A stretch of DNA of 64,000 bases from Marinobacter psychrophilus. Lineage in GTDB: Bacteria; Pseudomonadota; Gammaproteobacteria; Pseudomonadales; Oleiphilaceae. The DNA lies in assembly GCF_001043175.1 (NCBI RefSeq), contig NZ_CP011494.1, forward strand, positions 3,844,001 to 3,908,000, in the 5' to 3' direction. The position numbers were made by a program, and so were the translations under genes. Of this stretch, positions 54,463-61,525 are shown one piece after another. A model generated the notes under the pieces. The model worked only from the letters and a program-made list of their open reading frames with translations, did not search any database and was not told the origin of the DNA. Position 1 is the first letter of the stretch, and the number at the start of each line of letters is the position of its first letter.

Positions 54463-54540
54463 ACCTAAAGCGAAGCGCACCCGTGCCCTTGACACAACGA
54501 TGCACAGACAAGGGCATACGTGTGGCGCGTATCGTTAGGC
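54463..54540 (-). repeat. Integron attC-like site 2
   Basis: On the minus strand GCCTAAC (perfect R'') follows the upstream gene's TGA by two bases. The site folds: GCGCCAC pairs with GTGCGC with one extrahelical C, and an inner stem TGCCCTTG/CAAGGGCA is perfect. The R' end reads TTTAGGT, one base off the consensus. Confidence 0.75.
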
Positions 54541-54541
54541 C

Positions 54542-55003
54542 TCATACCCAGCGTCGCACCTGCGTCAGATATAACCGGTAACCGTCACCGAATTTCTGAA
54601 GCATAAATCTTTCTTCTGGCTGAATTTGAAAGCGATTCATGTAGCCAATGAATAACGGAAGCAGGGCAAATGCGAAAACATGAGATAGATACAGCGCCCA
54701 ACCCAGCAAAAGGAAAAAGATGCCCAAATACATTGGATTGCGACTATATTGATAAACGCCACAAACCACTAAGCTCGCAGAATCTTCTGGGGCACGCGGA
54801 TCGACCGTCGTTTGAGCTTTCTTGAACTCGGCCACCCCTAAAGATGCAACGATCATTCCCATAATCCCAAGACTAACGCCGAGCAAAGTCGAGCCCGGAA
54901 CCAAAAACTGAAAAGTCGGAAATACGTTAGCTACCCCGTACATCACGATGCCCAGAATCGTGAATTGCAGAACTGGAGGAACTCGAAGCTCTAAAGATTT
55001 CAT
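54542..55003 (-). CDS. Isoprenylcysteine carboxyl methyltransferase-type membrane protein
   Basis: A 153-residue integral membrane protein with four helices and the C-terminal methyltransferase signature YSRNPMYLGIFFLLLG, then QPEERFMLQKFGDGYRLYL. Bacterial members (ICMT/PEMT-like) have mostly unknown substrates. It lies between attC-like sites 2 and 3 and so has the form of a single-gene integron cassette. Confidence 0.87.
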   Translation of the reverse strand: MKSLELRVPPVLQFTILGIVMYGVANVFPTFQFLVPGSTLLGVSLGIMGMIVASLGVAEFKKAQTTVDPRAPEDSASLVVCGVYQYSRNPMYLGIFFLLLGWALYLSHVFAFALLPLFIGYMNRFQIQPEERFMLQKFGDGYRLYLTQVRRWV

Positions 55004-55020
55004 GATCTCTCCGTTCTAAG

Positions 55021-55107
55021 GCCTAACGCGAAGCTAAGCGGAGCCCTGATCAAGGAAGCCAGTGGACGGCCGCCAGGCCGTGAACATGCTTAAGCGATTG
55101 GTTAAAT
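55021..55107 (-). repeat. Integron attC site 3 (best match)
   Basis: Minus strand: ATTTAAC (perfect R'', carrying the TAA stop of the DUF3291 gene), 87 bases in all, ending in GTTAGGC (perfect R'). Next to the core boxes, CGCTTAAGC and GCTTAGCTTCG form the L'' and L' arms. The following gene starts 18 bases after R'. Confidence 0.82.
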
Positions 55108-55587
55108 GGCTGGGCATTCACCACCCCAAGTGTCGGCTGGTGCACTAGGGACCGGGAATGTTTTTTTGAATGTGAAAGCCTCCGCGGATGGGCCACGCTC
55201 TCGCAGAATGCTCAGCTTTTGGGCTGCCTCCTCAATTGACGGAATGTGACCGGCAGGCACCCACCAAAGCACCATGTAAGCCTCACCCATTTTGTGAAAC
55301 CACTCTTTCTTACGGCGAATGATCTCAACGTGGGCAGACCGATAAACATAATTATGCAAAGCCTCGATCGAATCCCAGAGGGAAAGATTCACAGTCTTAC
55401 CGGAGCAGAAATAATCAATGCCGGTAGCATCACCGTCTTTGGTTTGAAACCGCCAGACAAAACCCGGCGACTCCTCTGCCAACGTATTGATCCTATCCAT
55501 ATTCGCGACAAAATCCGAAAGCTGCGGCGAATCAATTGGAGCCAACAGCGTGGCAATGTTGAGTTGGGCAATATCATACTTAATCAT
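55102..55587 (-). CDS. DUF3291 family protein, cassette gene
   Basis: A 161-residue protein of the DUF3291 family, with IAQLNIATLLAPIDSPQLSD at the start, GFVWRFQTKDGDATG and YMVLWWVPAGHIPSIEEA. The fold is dimeric alpha-beta barrel-like, similar to antibiotic biosynthesis monooxygenases. GGAGG precedes the ATG 19 bases after the R' core of site 4. The stop lies within attC site 3. Function unknown. Confidence 0.85.
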   Translation of the reverse strand: MIKYDIAQLNIATLLAPIDSPQLSDFVANMDRINTLAEESPGFVWRFQTKDGDATGIDYFCSGKTVNLSLWDSIEALHNYVYRSAHVEIIRRKKEWFHKMGEAYMVLWWVPAGHIPSIEEAAQKLSILRERGPSAEAFTFKKTFPVPSAPADTWGGECPAI

Positions 55588-55605
55588 AGTTTCCTCCCTG
55601 AAAAC

Positions 55606-55684
55606 ACTTAACACAAGGCTAAGCGGTGCCCGGACAAGGGCATTCGGTGGGTGGCCGGAAGCGCACTTAAGCGACGGGTTAAAA
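55606..55684 (-). repeat. Integron attC site 4
   Basis: Minus strand: TTTTAAC (one base off R'', carrying the TAA stop of the monooxygenase gene), then CCGTCGCTTAAG..., and at the end CCGCTTAGCCTTGTGTTAAGT with a perfect R' (GTTAAGT). The arms CGCTTAAG and CGCTTAGC match those of site 3, which marks both as one attC family. Confidence 0.78.
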
Positions 55685-55996
55685 GCCATAAGCCCGCTCT
55701 ACCTTTGCGACTCGGACTTTAAACTCGGAGTACCAGGATTCATGACCCAGACGCTGGGCTTCAAGATGTTCAGCGTTTTGCTTCCAATTCTTGATGGCTT
55801 CCTCGCTGGCCCAGTACGATACGGTAATACCAATATCCTCCCGCGCTGACTCTAAACCAAGAAACCCTTCCTGTTGCGCTGCCAGCTCCAGCATTCTGTC
55901 GGCCATTGCACCGTAGCCATAATCACCCTCGGTGCGAGCAGAACTAAAAATCACAGCGTAGTATGGCGGACTTGGAGTTTTAGCGATCCCTGACAT
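55679..55996 (-). CDS. Antibiotic biosynthesis monooxygenase-family protein, cassette gene
   Basis: A 105-residue ABM-fold protein: YYAVIFSSARTEGDYGYGAM, QQEGFLGLESARED, VSYWASEEAIKNWKQNAEH. Such small dimeric barrel proteins include quinol monooxygenases and heme-degrading enzymes; no catalytic residue can be named here. The TAA stop lies in attC site 4. A possible further attC lies upstream. Confidence 0.88.
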   Translation of the reverse strand: MSGIAKTPSPPYYAVIFSSARTEGDYGYGAMADRMLELAAQQEGFLGLESAREDIGITVSYWASEEAIKNWKQNAEHLEAQRLGHESWYSEFKVRVAKVERAYGF

Positions 55997-56024
55997 AACG
56001 TCCTCTTGGCATATAAAACGCCCC

Positions 56025-56086
56025 GAATAACTGGAAAATAATAGTGGCCTAAACTTGAGCGAAGTGAAAATAGCCCGCTGTTATTC
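56025..56086 (-). repeat. Weak attC-like inverted repeat
   Basis: GAATAAC and its complement GTTATTC bracket 48 bases on the minus strand, with GGGC elements next to each. TTTAGGC in the middle recalls the R' of site 2. The site lies in the right place between two cassette-type genes, but the core boxes fit poorly. Confidence 0.4.
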
Positions 56087-56123
56087 GTGGACTTCCCTCA
56101 ATAAAGTGCACGAGCCCCCTCAG

Positions 56124-56354
56124 TCAATTTCTTCGAAATCTATCTGAGCCCGATGACCAAGGCCACTGTGCAGTCGCAGCGAGGGATAACGCGAAGCCGA
56201 TTACAACCAGGGCCAAACCCAATAGGACTAATTTGAATGGCGGGCTTGCTGAAGTATTTGCCGCCACAATGCGCATGGCGAAGAGAGAACCGGCTGAAAG
56301 CACCAAACCTCCGAACGCTACAGCCCAGAATGAAATAAGGGCCACTAGCGGCAT
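56124..56354 (-). CDS. Small two-helix membrane protein
   Basis: A 76-residue protein from the ATG used, with two membrane helices (LISFWAVAFGGLVLSAGSLF and LVLLGLALVVIGFALSL) and a short tail. No strong ribosome binding site is visible, and a longer frame would overlap the end of the DM13 gene upstream. No attC separates it from that gene, so the two may share one cassette. Function unknown. Confidence 0.55.
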   Translation of the reverse strand: MPLVALISFWAVAFGGLVLSAGSLFAMRIVAANTSASPPFKLVLLGLALVVIGFALSLAATAQWPWSSGSDRFRRN

Positions 56355-56413
56355 ACCGTTACGGGGCAGATTGAGCAAAGGATTGGGCCTCGCTCTCGCT
56401 GAAGCCCAGGCAG

Positions 56414-56881
56414 CTACTTGTACTTCGCCGCAGTGATGAATTGGCTGAAGGTTTCGCACCAAATGATCACCGTATTGTAACTTTCCACGTCGACTCCTGC
56501 TGGAACATCCACCATGAAGTTCTTGAACGTCTTGATGTCCGAGACCCTCACCATGCCTGACCTAAGCCGTTTGAAGTCGGCTTCAGTTTCAACGAACTCG
56601 GGTGAGAGGTACAGCTTGTAGTCCGGCCCCGGTGCGAGCTCCCCAACTAACCCAATGTTCTTCTCTCCCACCGAGACGGTGCCCTCTCCCCAATGGAGCG
56701 TATCGCTGTCCTTCAGATCTCGTCGAAACTGCCCTGTGTACTTTGCCGTTTCGGCTTGTGCTTGTACTTCCGCCACTGACGGCGCTTCAGGTGCAATGAT
56801 GATGGGCAAGGCATAAACGCCCAGACCAAACCCCAGAACCAGCGCAATAATGTGTGATACGAGTAGAGCGAAGAGCTTCAT
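56414..56881 (-). CDS. DM13-domain protein, membrane-anchored
   Basis: A 155-residue protein with an N-terminal signal or anchor helix and a DM13 domain: YTGQFRRDLKDSDTLHWGEG, the YLSPEFVETEADF segment, and the terminal NTVIIWCETFSQFITAAKY with the conserved cysteine. DM13 domains are proposed to take part in electron transfer or redox chemistry. An R' core stands 43 bases before the start, so the gene enters as a cassette. Confidence 0.88.
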   Translation of the reverse strand: MKLFALLVSHIIALVLGFGLGVYALPIIIAPEAPSVAEVQAQAETAKYTGQFRRDLKDSDTLHWGEGTVSVGEKNIGLVGELAPGPDYKLYLSPEFVETEADFKRLRSGMVRVSDIKTFKNFMVDVPAGVDVESYNTVIIWCETFSQFITAAKYK

Positions 56882-56923
56882 TGTGATTTAGTCCTGTGGC
56901 GAGAGGAAACGTTTCTTTGCGTG

Positions 56924-56930
56924 GCCTAAC
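56924..56930 (-). repeat. attC R' core cut by an insertion sequence
   Basis: The minus strand reads CTCGTTAGGC just before the DM13 gene. GTTAGGC is a perfect R'. The remainder of the attC is missing: the next bases upstream, GAGGCTGTAGAAAAATAC on the plus strand, look like an insertion-sequence end. Confidence 0.55.
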
Positions 56931-57965
56931 GAGGCTGTAGAAAAATACGATCAAAAACCATGTTTGTCCACTCCCCAATAATTAATGAATTTTTTGACGG
57001 ACGCTAATCGCTTTTCTGTATTATTCTTATGCTTTACTTTATACCCAGAACAATACCTTATCTCAGCAATATCGGCACCTATAAAGGCTTTCTTGTCTCA
57101 TTCTATCCCCATTGAGGGATTTCAGTGTTCTTCCAAAGCTTCTCGATATTATGCACCATGCAGTACATTAACCACTGGCCCGTGACTTTAGTTGTACCAC
57201 GAAGACTTAAACGATTCAGTCTTTTGTTAGCACAAATATTACCGAAGACAGGTTCGATGACCCACATTCGTCGACTGTACAGCCACTTGCCTTTTTCGCT
57301 ATCTATTTTTTTCTCCAATAAATCTAGATAACTGTCTTTACGTTTATCCTCAATTAAAAAAGATACTTGTCGAACTTTTCGTTTTACTTCGTGTTTCATG
57401 CATTGTGCATTGCAATGGGCAGGCTCTACAGTCTATTAGCATGCCTCTAAAACACATATGAGGACCGCTAGCTGTTTCAAAATTATCGCCCACATACAAC
57501 ATCTGCTTTCCATTAGGACATACACAGACCTTTTCTTAAATATTAACAACAAACTCATCACTAGAAAAAATAGTGCGTGCGTGTGGTTGCTTTATTTTTT
57601 CTTGTGGGCTTGCGCTTTTCTTTATGGTGACGGTACATTTCTGAAACGCTACGGTGACACAGGTCACGCCTTTAGATGTCGACATTTTGCAGGATTTATT
57701 ATCAGTAATGTTGGTCTTGTTTGTGATGATCGCTGTCATCGTTTTTGGTTGCATCGTTGTTGATGTGTTTGTCGACAATTCTCTCTGCCCGCGCACGCAT
57801 CTTGTCTGATTTCTTTTTAAGTTCTTTGTGTGTACCACTCTATTCTTTGGATGCGTTAGTGGGCAACTTACAACCATCAATAGCAAAATGTTTCTTTCCG
57901 GCTAATCCACTTTCATCAAAAATTAAGAGAATACGATGAAATAGATTTTTTTAAACGTGTTATTG
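56931..57965 (-). mobile_element. IS1182-type insertion sequence remnant
   Basis: The left boundary GAGGCTGTAGAAAAA resembles the GGCTGT-type ends of IS1182-like elements. It is followed by a decayed transposase gene. A matching inverted end is not found near 57,965-57,990, where the transposase N-terminus is also missing, so the element is truncated on that side. Confidence 0.6.
57103..57965 (-). pseudogene. IS1182-family transposase, fragmentary
   Basis: Minus-strand fragments in different frames give, in order, FDESGLAGKKHFAIDGCKLP, NASKE then a TAG where Trp is expected, SGTHKELKKKSDKMRARAER, then VCVCPNGKQMLYVGDNFE, GMLIDCRACPLQ, and finally VRQVSFLIEDKRK, MWVIEPVFGNICANKRLNR and GQWLMYCMVHNIEKL. 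These match the IS1182 transposase core and C-terminus (DGCKLP, DCxxCPL, PVFGNI). The N-terminal 150 or so residues are absent, and at least two frameshifts and one stop are present. Confidence 0.8.
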
Positions 57966-57990
57966 CCCAATACATCTAGATAATTGATAT

Positions 57991-58326
57991 CTAAGGAACC
58001 TCTGCAGATGTAATAATTCGTGTTGTTCGATAAAGATCAGCATGTTTTTCATTGTCAGCATACCCCACTGGCTCTCCAGCGCCTGCGTTTACGAACCATG
58101 AATTTTCCGATTTACGATCACCTAATAATTTTTTAAATTTAGCCGGTTTAATACCCAGTGCTTCAGCTGCAGTATTGTAGGTACAGCGAATCTTAACTTT
58201 GTTAACGTAGTCTCGTATTGAGGTGATTTTACCCTGAATTACAGAATCATCTTTCCTATCGTCTTCTGAAGAACCGACACCGACTCCTCTAGCTACATCA
58301 AACCATTTTTCTGGATCTTTACTCAT
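57991..58326 (-). CDS. Hypothetical protein
   Basis: A 111-residue soluble, charged protein beginning MSKDPEKWFDVARGVGVGSS and containing YNTAAEALGIKPAKFKKLLG, which could be a small helix-turn-helix. No family recognised and the ribosome binding site is weak. It lies between two transposase remnants in AT-richer DNA, so it may have arrived with a mobile element. Confidence 0.5.
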   Translation of the reverse strand: MSKDPEKWFDVARGVGVGSSEDDRKDDSVIQGKITSIRDYVNKVKIRCTYNTAAEALGIKPAKFKKLLGDRKSENSWFVNAGAGEPVGYADNEKHADLYRTTRIITSAEVP

Positions 58327-58370
58327 ACTGCGTTCTTTGCCTATTAGTGAAGCGGCAGGTGTCCTATGTA

Positions 58371-58616
58371 TTATTCTGCATAAAGCGCACCCAGATTTGG
58401 AAGTTCTTCCGTTGTTTTAAGTTTGTCATTCCCTTTTTTCACTTTTTCAATAGGTCGGTTGCGCTTCGGAACAATGAGTTGCCTCATCTTTGAGTTAGGT
58501 GAGAATACGCCATAATAGCGAACAAGATTGTGGCGGGGTTTGGGTACCAGCGCAGCAAGCTTGCTCAGGAATAACAACAGAGGAGCCAGTATCAGTCCCG
58601 CGAAGGCATAACCCAT
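58371..58616 (-). pseudogene. IS91-type transposase, C-terminal fragment
   Basis: The frame contains FLSKLAALVPKPRHNLVRYY and GVFSPNSKMRQLIVP, matching the C-terminal LAALVPxPRxHxxRYxGVxAPxxxxR pattern of IS91/IS801-type (Y2) transposases. The catalytic domain is absent, and the hydrophobic first residues replace it. Confidence 0.7.
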
Positions 58617-58641
58617 TATTTAGATCCAGCTGCCTTTAAAA

Positions 58642-59289
58642 TCACGTGTTTCTACCCAGGGATTTGAATGTCATTTCCCAGATAGCCTGCTGCATCAGCT
58701 TGGCTGTATCCATAGCCGACCGCCCTTCCTTCTCATCCATTTTCGCAGCCGCCGCGACTGCTGCCGAGCCAAATAGAATAATCATCATAATGGCCAGTTT
58801 TACCTTGGTGCTCTGGCGGGGTTTGAACAGATGCTTGGTACGCTCGAAGATCAGATCCACGCTTCGCTGTGTATCATTGTCATCCACTGCGCGAAATTCT
58901 TTGTCCGTGGCCGAGCCCATCCAGATATCACGCACGACCGGATCCTCTCGATGCAGCTGGTAGTAGCCATCCAATAACGCAAGGCTGATCTGCAATAGCT
59001 CATCAGTGGTGGCAGGCGGCACAGCCAACGCTTCTGCCACGCCCCGATGATTGGCCTCCAAATAGTGTTCACCGAGCCCTGCGACAATGGCGCTTTTATT
59101 GGGGAAGTACTGGTAGATCGATCCGACCGTGATAGCAGCTTTCACCGCGATATCGGTCATTTTCAAACCGGCGCAGCCCTTCTCCAGAATCAACTGTTTG
59201 GCAGCCTCCAAGATGAGTTCAACCCGCTGTTGACTTCGTGCTTGCTGAGGTGCTCGGATCGAATCCTGACGCTTGGAACTTGATTTCAT
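58642..59289 (-). CDS. TetR-family transcriptional regulator
   Basis: A 215-residue regulator with the TetR DNA-binding domain at residues 14-75 (RVELILEAAKQLILEKGCAG, IAVKAAITVGSIYQYFPNKS). The C-terminal ligand domain is divergent, as usual. It lies about 980 bases from the divergent RND efflux operon and could be its local repressor, but the large gap and the gene remnant between them make this uncertain. Confidence 0.9.
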   Translation of the reverse strand: MKSSSKRQDSIRAPQQARSQQRVELILEAAKQLILEKGCAGLKMTDIAVKAAITVGSIYQYFPNKSAIVAGLGEHYLEANHRGVAEALAVPPATTDELLQISLALLDGYYQLHREDPVVRDIWMGSATDKEFRAVDDNDTQRSVDLIFERTKHLFKPRQSTKVKLAIMMIILFGSAAVAAAAKMDEKEGRSAMDTAKLMQQAIWEMTFKSLGRNT

Positions 59290-59338
59290 AAATCATTACC
59301 TGGATTTTATTCAGTGATAGTCTGTAATTAGTACAAAA

Positions 59339-59708
59339 TCAGCAGTAGGTATAAAGCATGTGCGGCATCTTACCAACCCATGGTTCAGCGCAGAAGTGAA
59401 CTTCTACGCGCCGCTGCGATGGGTTCAGTGTGTCTGCGAGCTGGCTGTCAATCGACGCAAGCACACTGCCTGATGGTGCTGTTCCAGCTTGTGCGCAGCA
59501 TGGTCCTGGCCAACTCCAAGGCCACTTGCCTCTGATCATCATCAAGCGTTTTGACCCTTTCAACCGCCGCTGCGCTCCAGTGCATGCTCAGCAAGATGAC
59601 CTGCTTAACAGGCTCATATTGTCCGTGATCGAATTTGTGTTTGACTCTATCAAAGACGAACTCGACATGCTCCTGCACATACTGCGTGCCCATCGCACGT
59701 AGCTGCAC
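59339..59708 (-). pseudogene. Gene remnant, possibly the C-terminal part of a TetR-type regulator
   Basis: Two minus-strand frames join as YEPVKQVILLSMHWSAAAVE and RVKTLDDDQRQVALELARTM, then, after a shift, DSQLADTLNPSQRRVEVHFC. The helical amphipathic pattern resembles the ligand domain of TetR proteins, but the family is not certain. Confidence 0.35.
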
Positions 59709-60175
59709 GCCCGTTCTGACGAATTAGTGTTGTAGCTGAATGGAGTCTCCGGCCAACGATGATGTGGCTGCGCACTTGTTGAGGCGTTCGAAGTGGCACC
59801 TGACCCTCTAGAATGCCTTCATAACTTATACTATCTGACTAATGTTCAGTTATAAGGCATTGTGCGCTTCCGGTCAATCTATCCGTGTTTAATGAGTTGA
59901 TTCACGATAGATTGTCGTCAAATGTCGAGATTTTCGGGTTCGTTTATTCAGCCATAAATATCGACTAAGTTTGTGTTATCAAATTTTAAAATTACTGTAA
60001 CGTACTGTATTACATGCGTTATATTGACTTTAACGTTCCGATTCTGTCAGCACTTAACACTGCTCTATATCACTATCTTGAACAGCAATCACGCCTAAAA
60101 TCTCTATGGCTTACCGTGCTGACACACCGCAAAACGGTCATCGCTTACCGGCAATCAGCATAAATTTCATTGAAT
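59709..60175. other. Intergenic DNA before the RND operon
   Basis: No gene-like frame is seen. The DNA is AT-richer than the backbone, with several short palindromic words. It probably contains the far-upstream control region of the efflux genes. Confidence 0.4.
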
Positions 60176-60253
60176 CCATATCTGAATAATAATCATGTTT
60201 TGCTTGACAGGGCGATATCGTTCAGTAAAAATCTGACAAAGATTCAGATATGG
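60176..60253 (+). promoter_or_regulatory. Promoter with inverted repeats before the RND adaptor gene
   Basis: A -35 element TTGACA (60,204) is followed after 16 bases by TAAAAA. Immediately downstream is ATCTGA-N7-TCAGAT (60,231-60,249). In addition CCATATCTGAAT (60,176) and ATTCAGATATGG (60,242) are exact 12-base complements flanking the promoter. Both fit operators of a TetR-type repressor. Confidence 0.6.
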
Positions 60254-60265
60254 TGATGAGCCAAC

Positions 60266-61507
60266 ATGAATCACCGAGAGCTACCGAACGCGAAATTGCA
60301 GAACCTATCGCACACGCCAATACCATTTAACGAGGCCAAAGAGCAAAACATGACTAGTCTCAAGTACATACAGGCGCCGCTGCCAGACCTGATTGGCCTG
60401 TCACCGATCAAGGTAAACCTTTATTCAGCGCGAACAATTGTGGGCAGGTGTACGAACCGCGCATTGTGCCGACAATTGATGTCAGCCCTTCTAGTAGGCA
60501 TTTTGACCACGTTCTCGTTGCCGCTATTGGCTGACGCGGCGGCAAAGCCTGTCAAGTTAATGAGCATCGAGGCTGGCGAGGACGGGGTTAAGCGCGCGTT
60601 CTTTGGTCGAGTCACGGCACGGCAAACGGTGGACCTGGCCTTCCAGGTGCCAGGCCAATTGGTCAAGTTTCCAGCCATCGAAGGCGAATTGATTGCCAAG
60701 GGTGCGATGGTTGCGCAGCTGGATTTGGAGCCGTTTCAGTTAGCACTGGACCGGGCAAAAGCCTCCGAAGAAAAAACCATTCGCACGCTCAACCGTCTGG
60801 AGCAATTACAGGGCTACAGCCCCAGTCGCGCCTCGGTTGACGATGCACGGACCGCGTCGGTGATCGCAAGCGTCGCTACACGTGATGCAGAGTACGCTCT
60901 GGAGAGAGCCATATTGACCGCTCCCTTCGATGCGATTGTTGCGACGCGATCTTTGGCAAACTTCTCAACCATCGGTGCCGGTACGCCGATCGTGCGTCTT
61001 CACGACATGTCTGAGCTCCAGATAGAGATCGATGTCCCCGAGATACTGTTTCAGAGAACCGGGGATAACCCGAATCTTGAGTTGTCGGCGCGCTTTCCAG
61101 CCAGTGCCACCTTGTACCCGCTGGAGTATCGCGAGGTCGATGCCGAAGCCTCACGGATTGGACAGACCTTCCGCGTCACGCTAGGTATGAGACCACCAGA
61201 GGATCTACTGCTACTGCCCGGTGCCTCCGTCACGGTTTTCGCCACGATTCTAGATGCTCCGTCGGGCATCACGGTTCCGGCCTCGGCCATTCACAAAGGC
61301 CTGGACGGAGTTGTCTCGGTGCTGCGCTACGTGGCAGAGGATGATCAGGAGAGCGGCACGTTAGCGCTTACACCTGTGGAAATCCGTATCGGCGAAGCAG
61401 GCGATATCCAGCTACTCAGCGGAATATCCGAGGGTGACCAGATCGTGGCCTCGGGTGTCGATGTGCTAGCCGATCAGCAGCGTGTCCGTCCCTTTACAAG
61501 CTTTTAG
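60266..61507 (+). CDS. RND efflux periplasmic adaptor (MFP) subunit
   Basis: A membrane-fusion protein linking an RND pump to the outer membrane channel. After a long N-terminus comes a signal-type segment (MSALLVGILTTFSLPLLADA), then the lipoyl half motifs, GRVTARQTVDLAFQVPGQLV and LTAPFDAIVATRSLANFSTI, the helical hairpin between them, and the beta-barrel and membrane-proximal domains. The first ATG gives 413 residues; an internal ATG directly before the signal segment (base 60,479) would give 342 residues and a conventional signal peptide. The pump gene follows after 18 bases. Confidence 0.9.
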   Translation: MNHRELPNAKLQNLSHTPIPFNEAKEQNMTSLKYIQAPLPDLIGLSPIKVNLYSARTIVGRCTNRALCRQLMSALLVGILTTFSLPLLADAAAKPVKLMSIEAGEDGVKRAFFGRVTARQTVDLAFQVPGQLVKFPAIEGELIAKGAMVAQLDLEPFQLALDRAKASEEKTIRTLNRLEQLQGYSPSRASVDDARTASVIASVATRDAEYALERAILTAPFDAIVATRSLANFSTIGAGTPIVRLHDMSELQIEIDVPEILFQRTGDNPNLELSARFPASATLYPLEYREVDAEASRIGQTFRVTLGMRPPEDLLLLPGASVTVFATILDAPSGITVPASAIHKGLDGVVSVLRYVAEDDQESGTLALTPVEIRIGEAGDIQLLSGISEGDQIVASGVDVLADQQRVRPFTSF

Positions 61508-61525
61508 AACAGTGGAGCGAACAGC

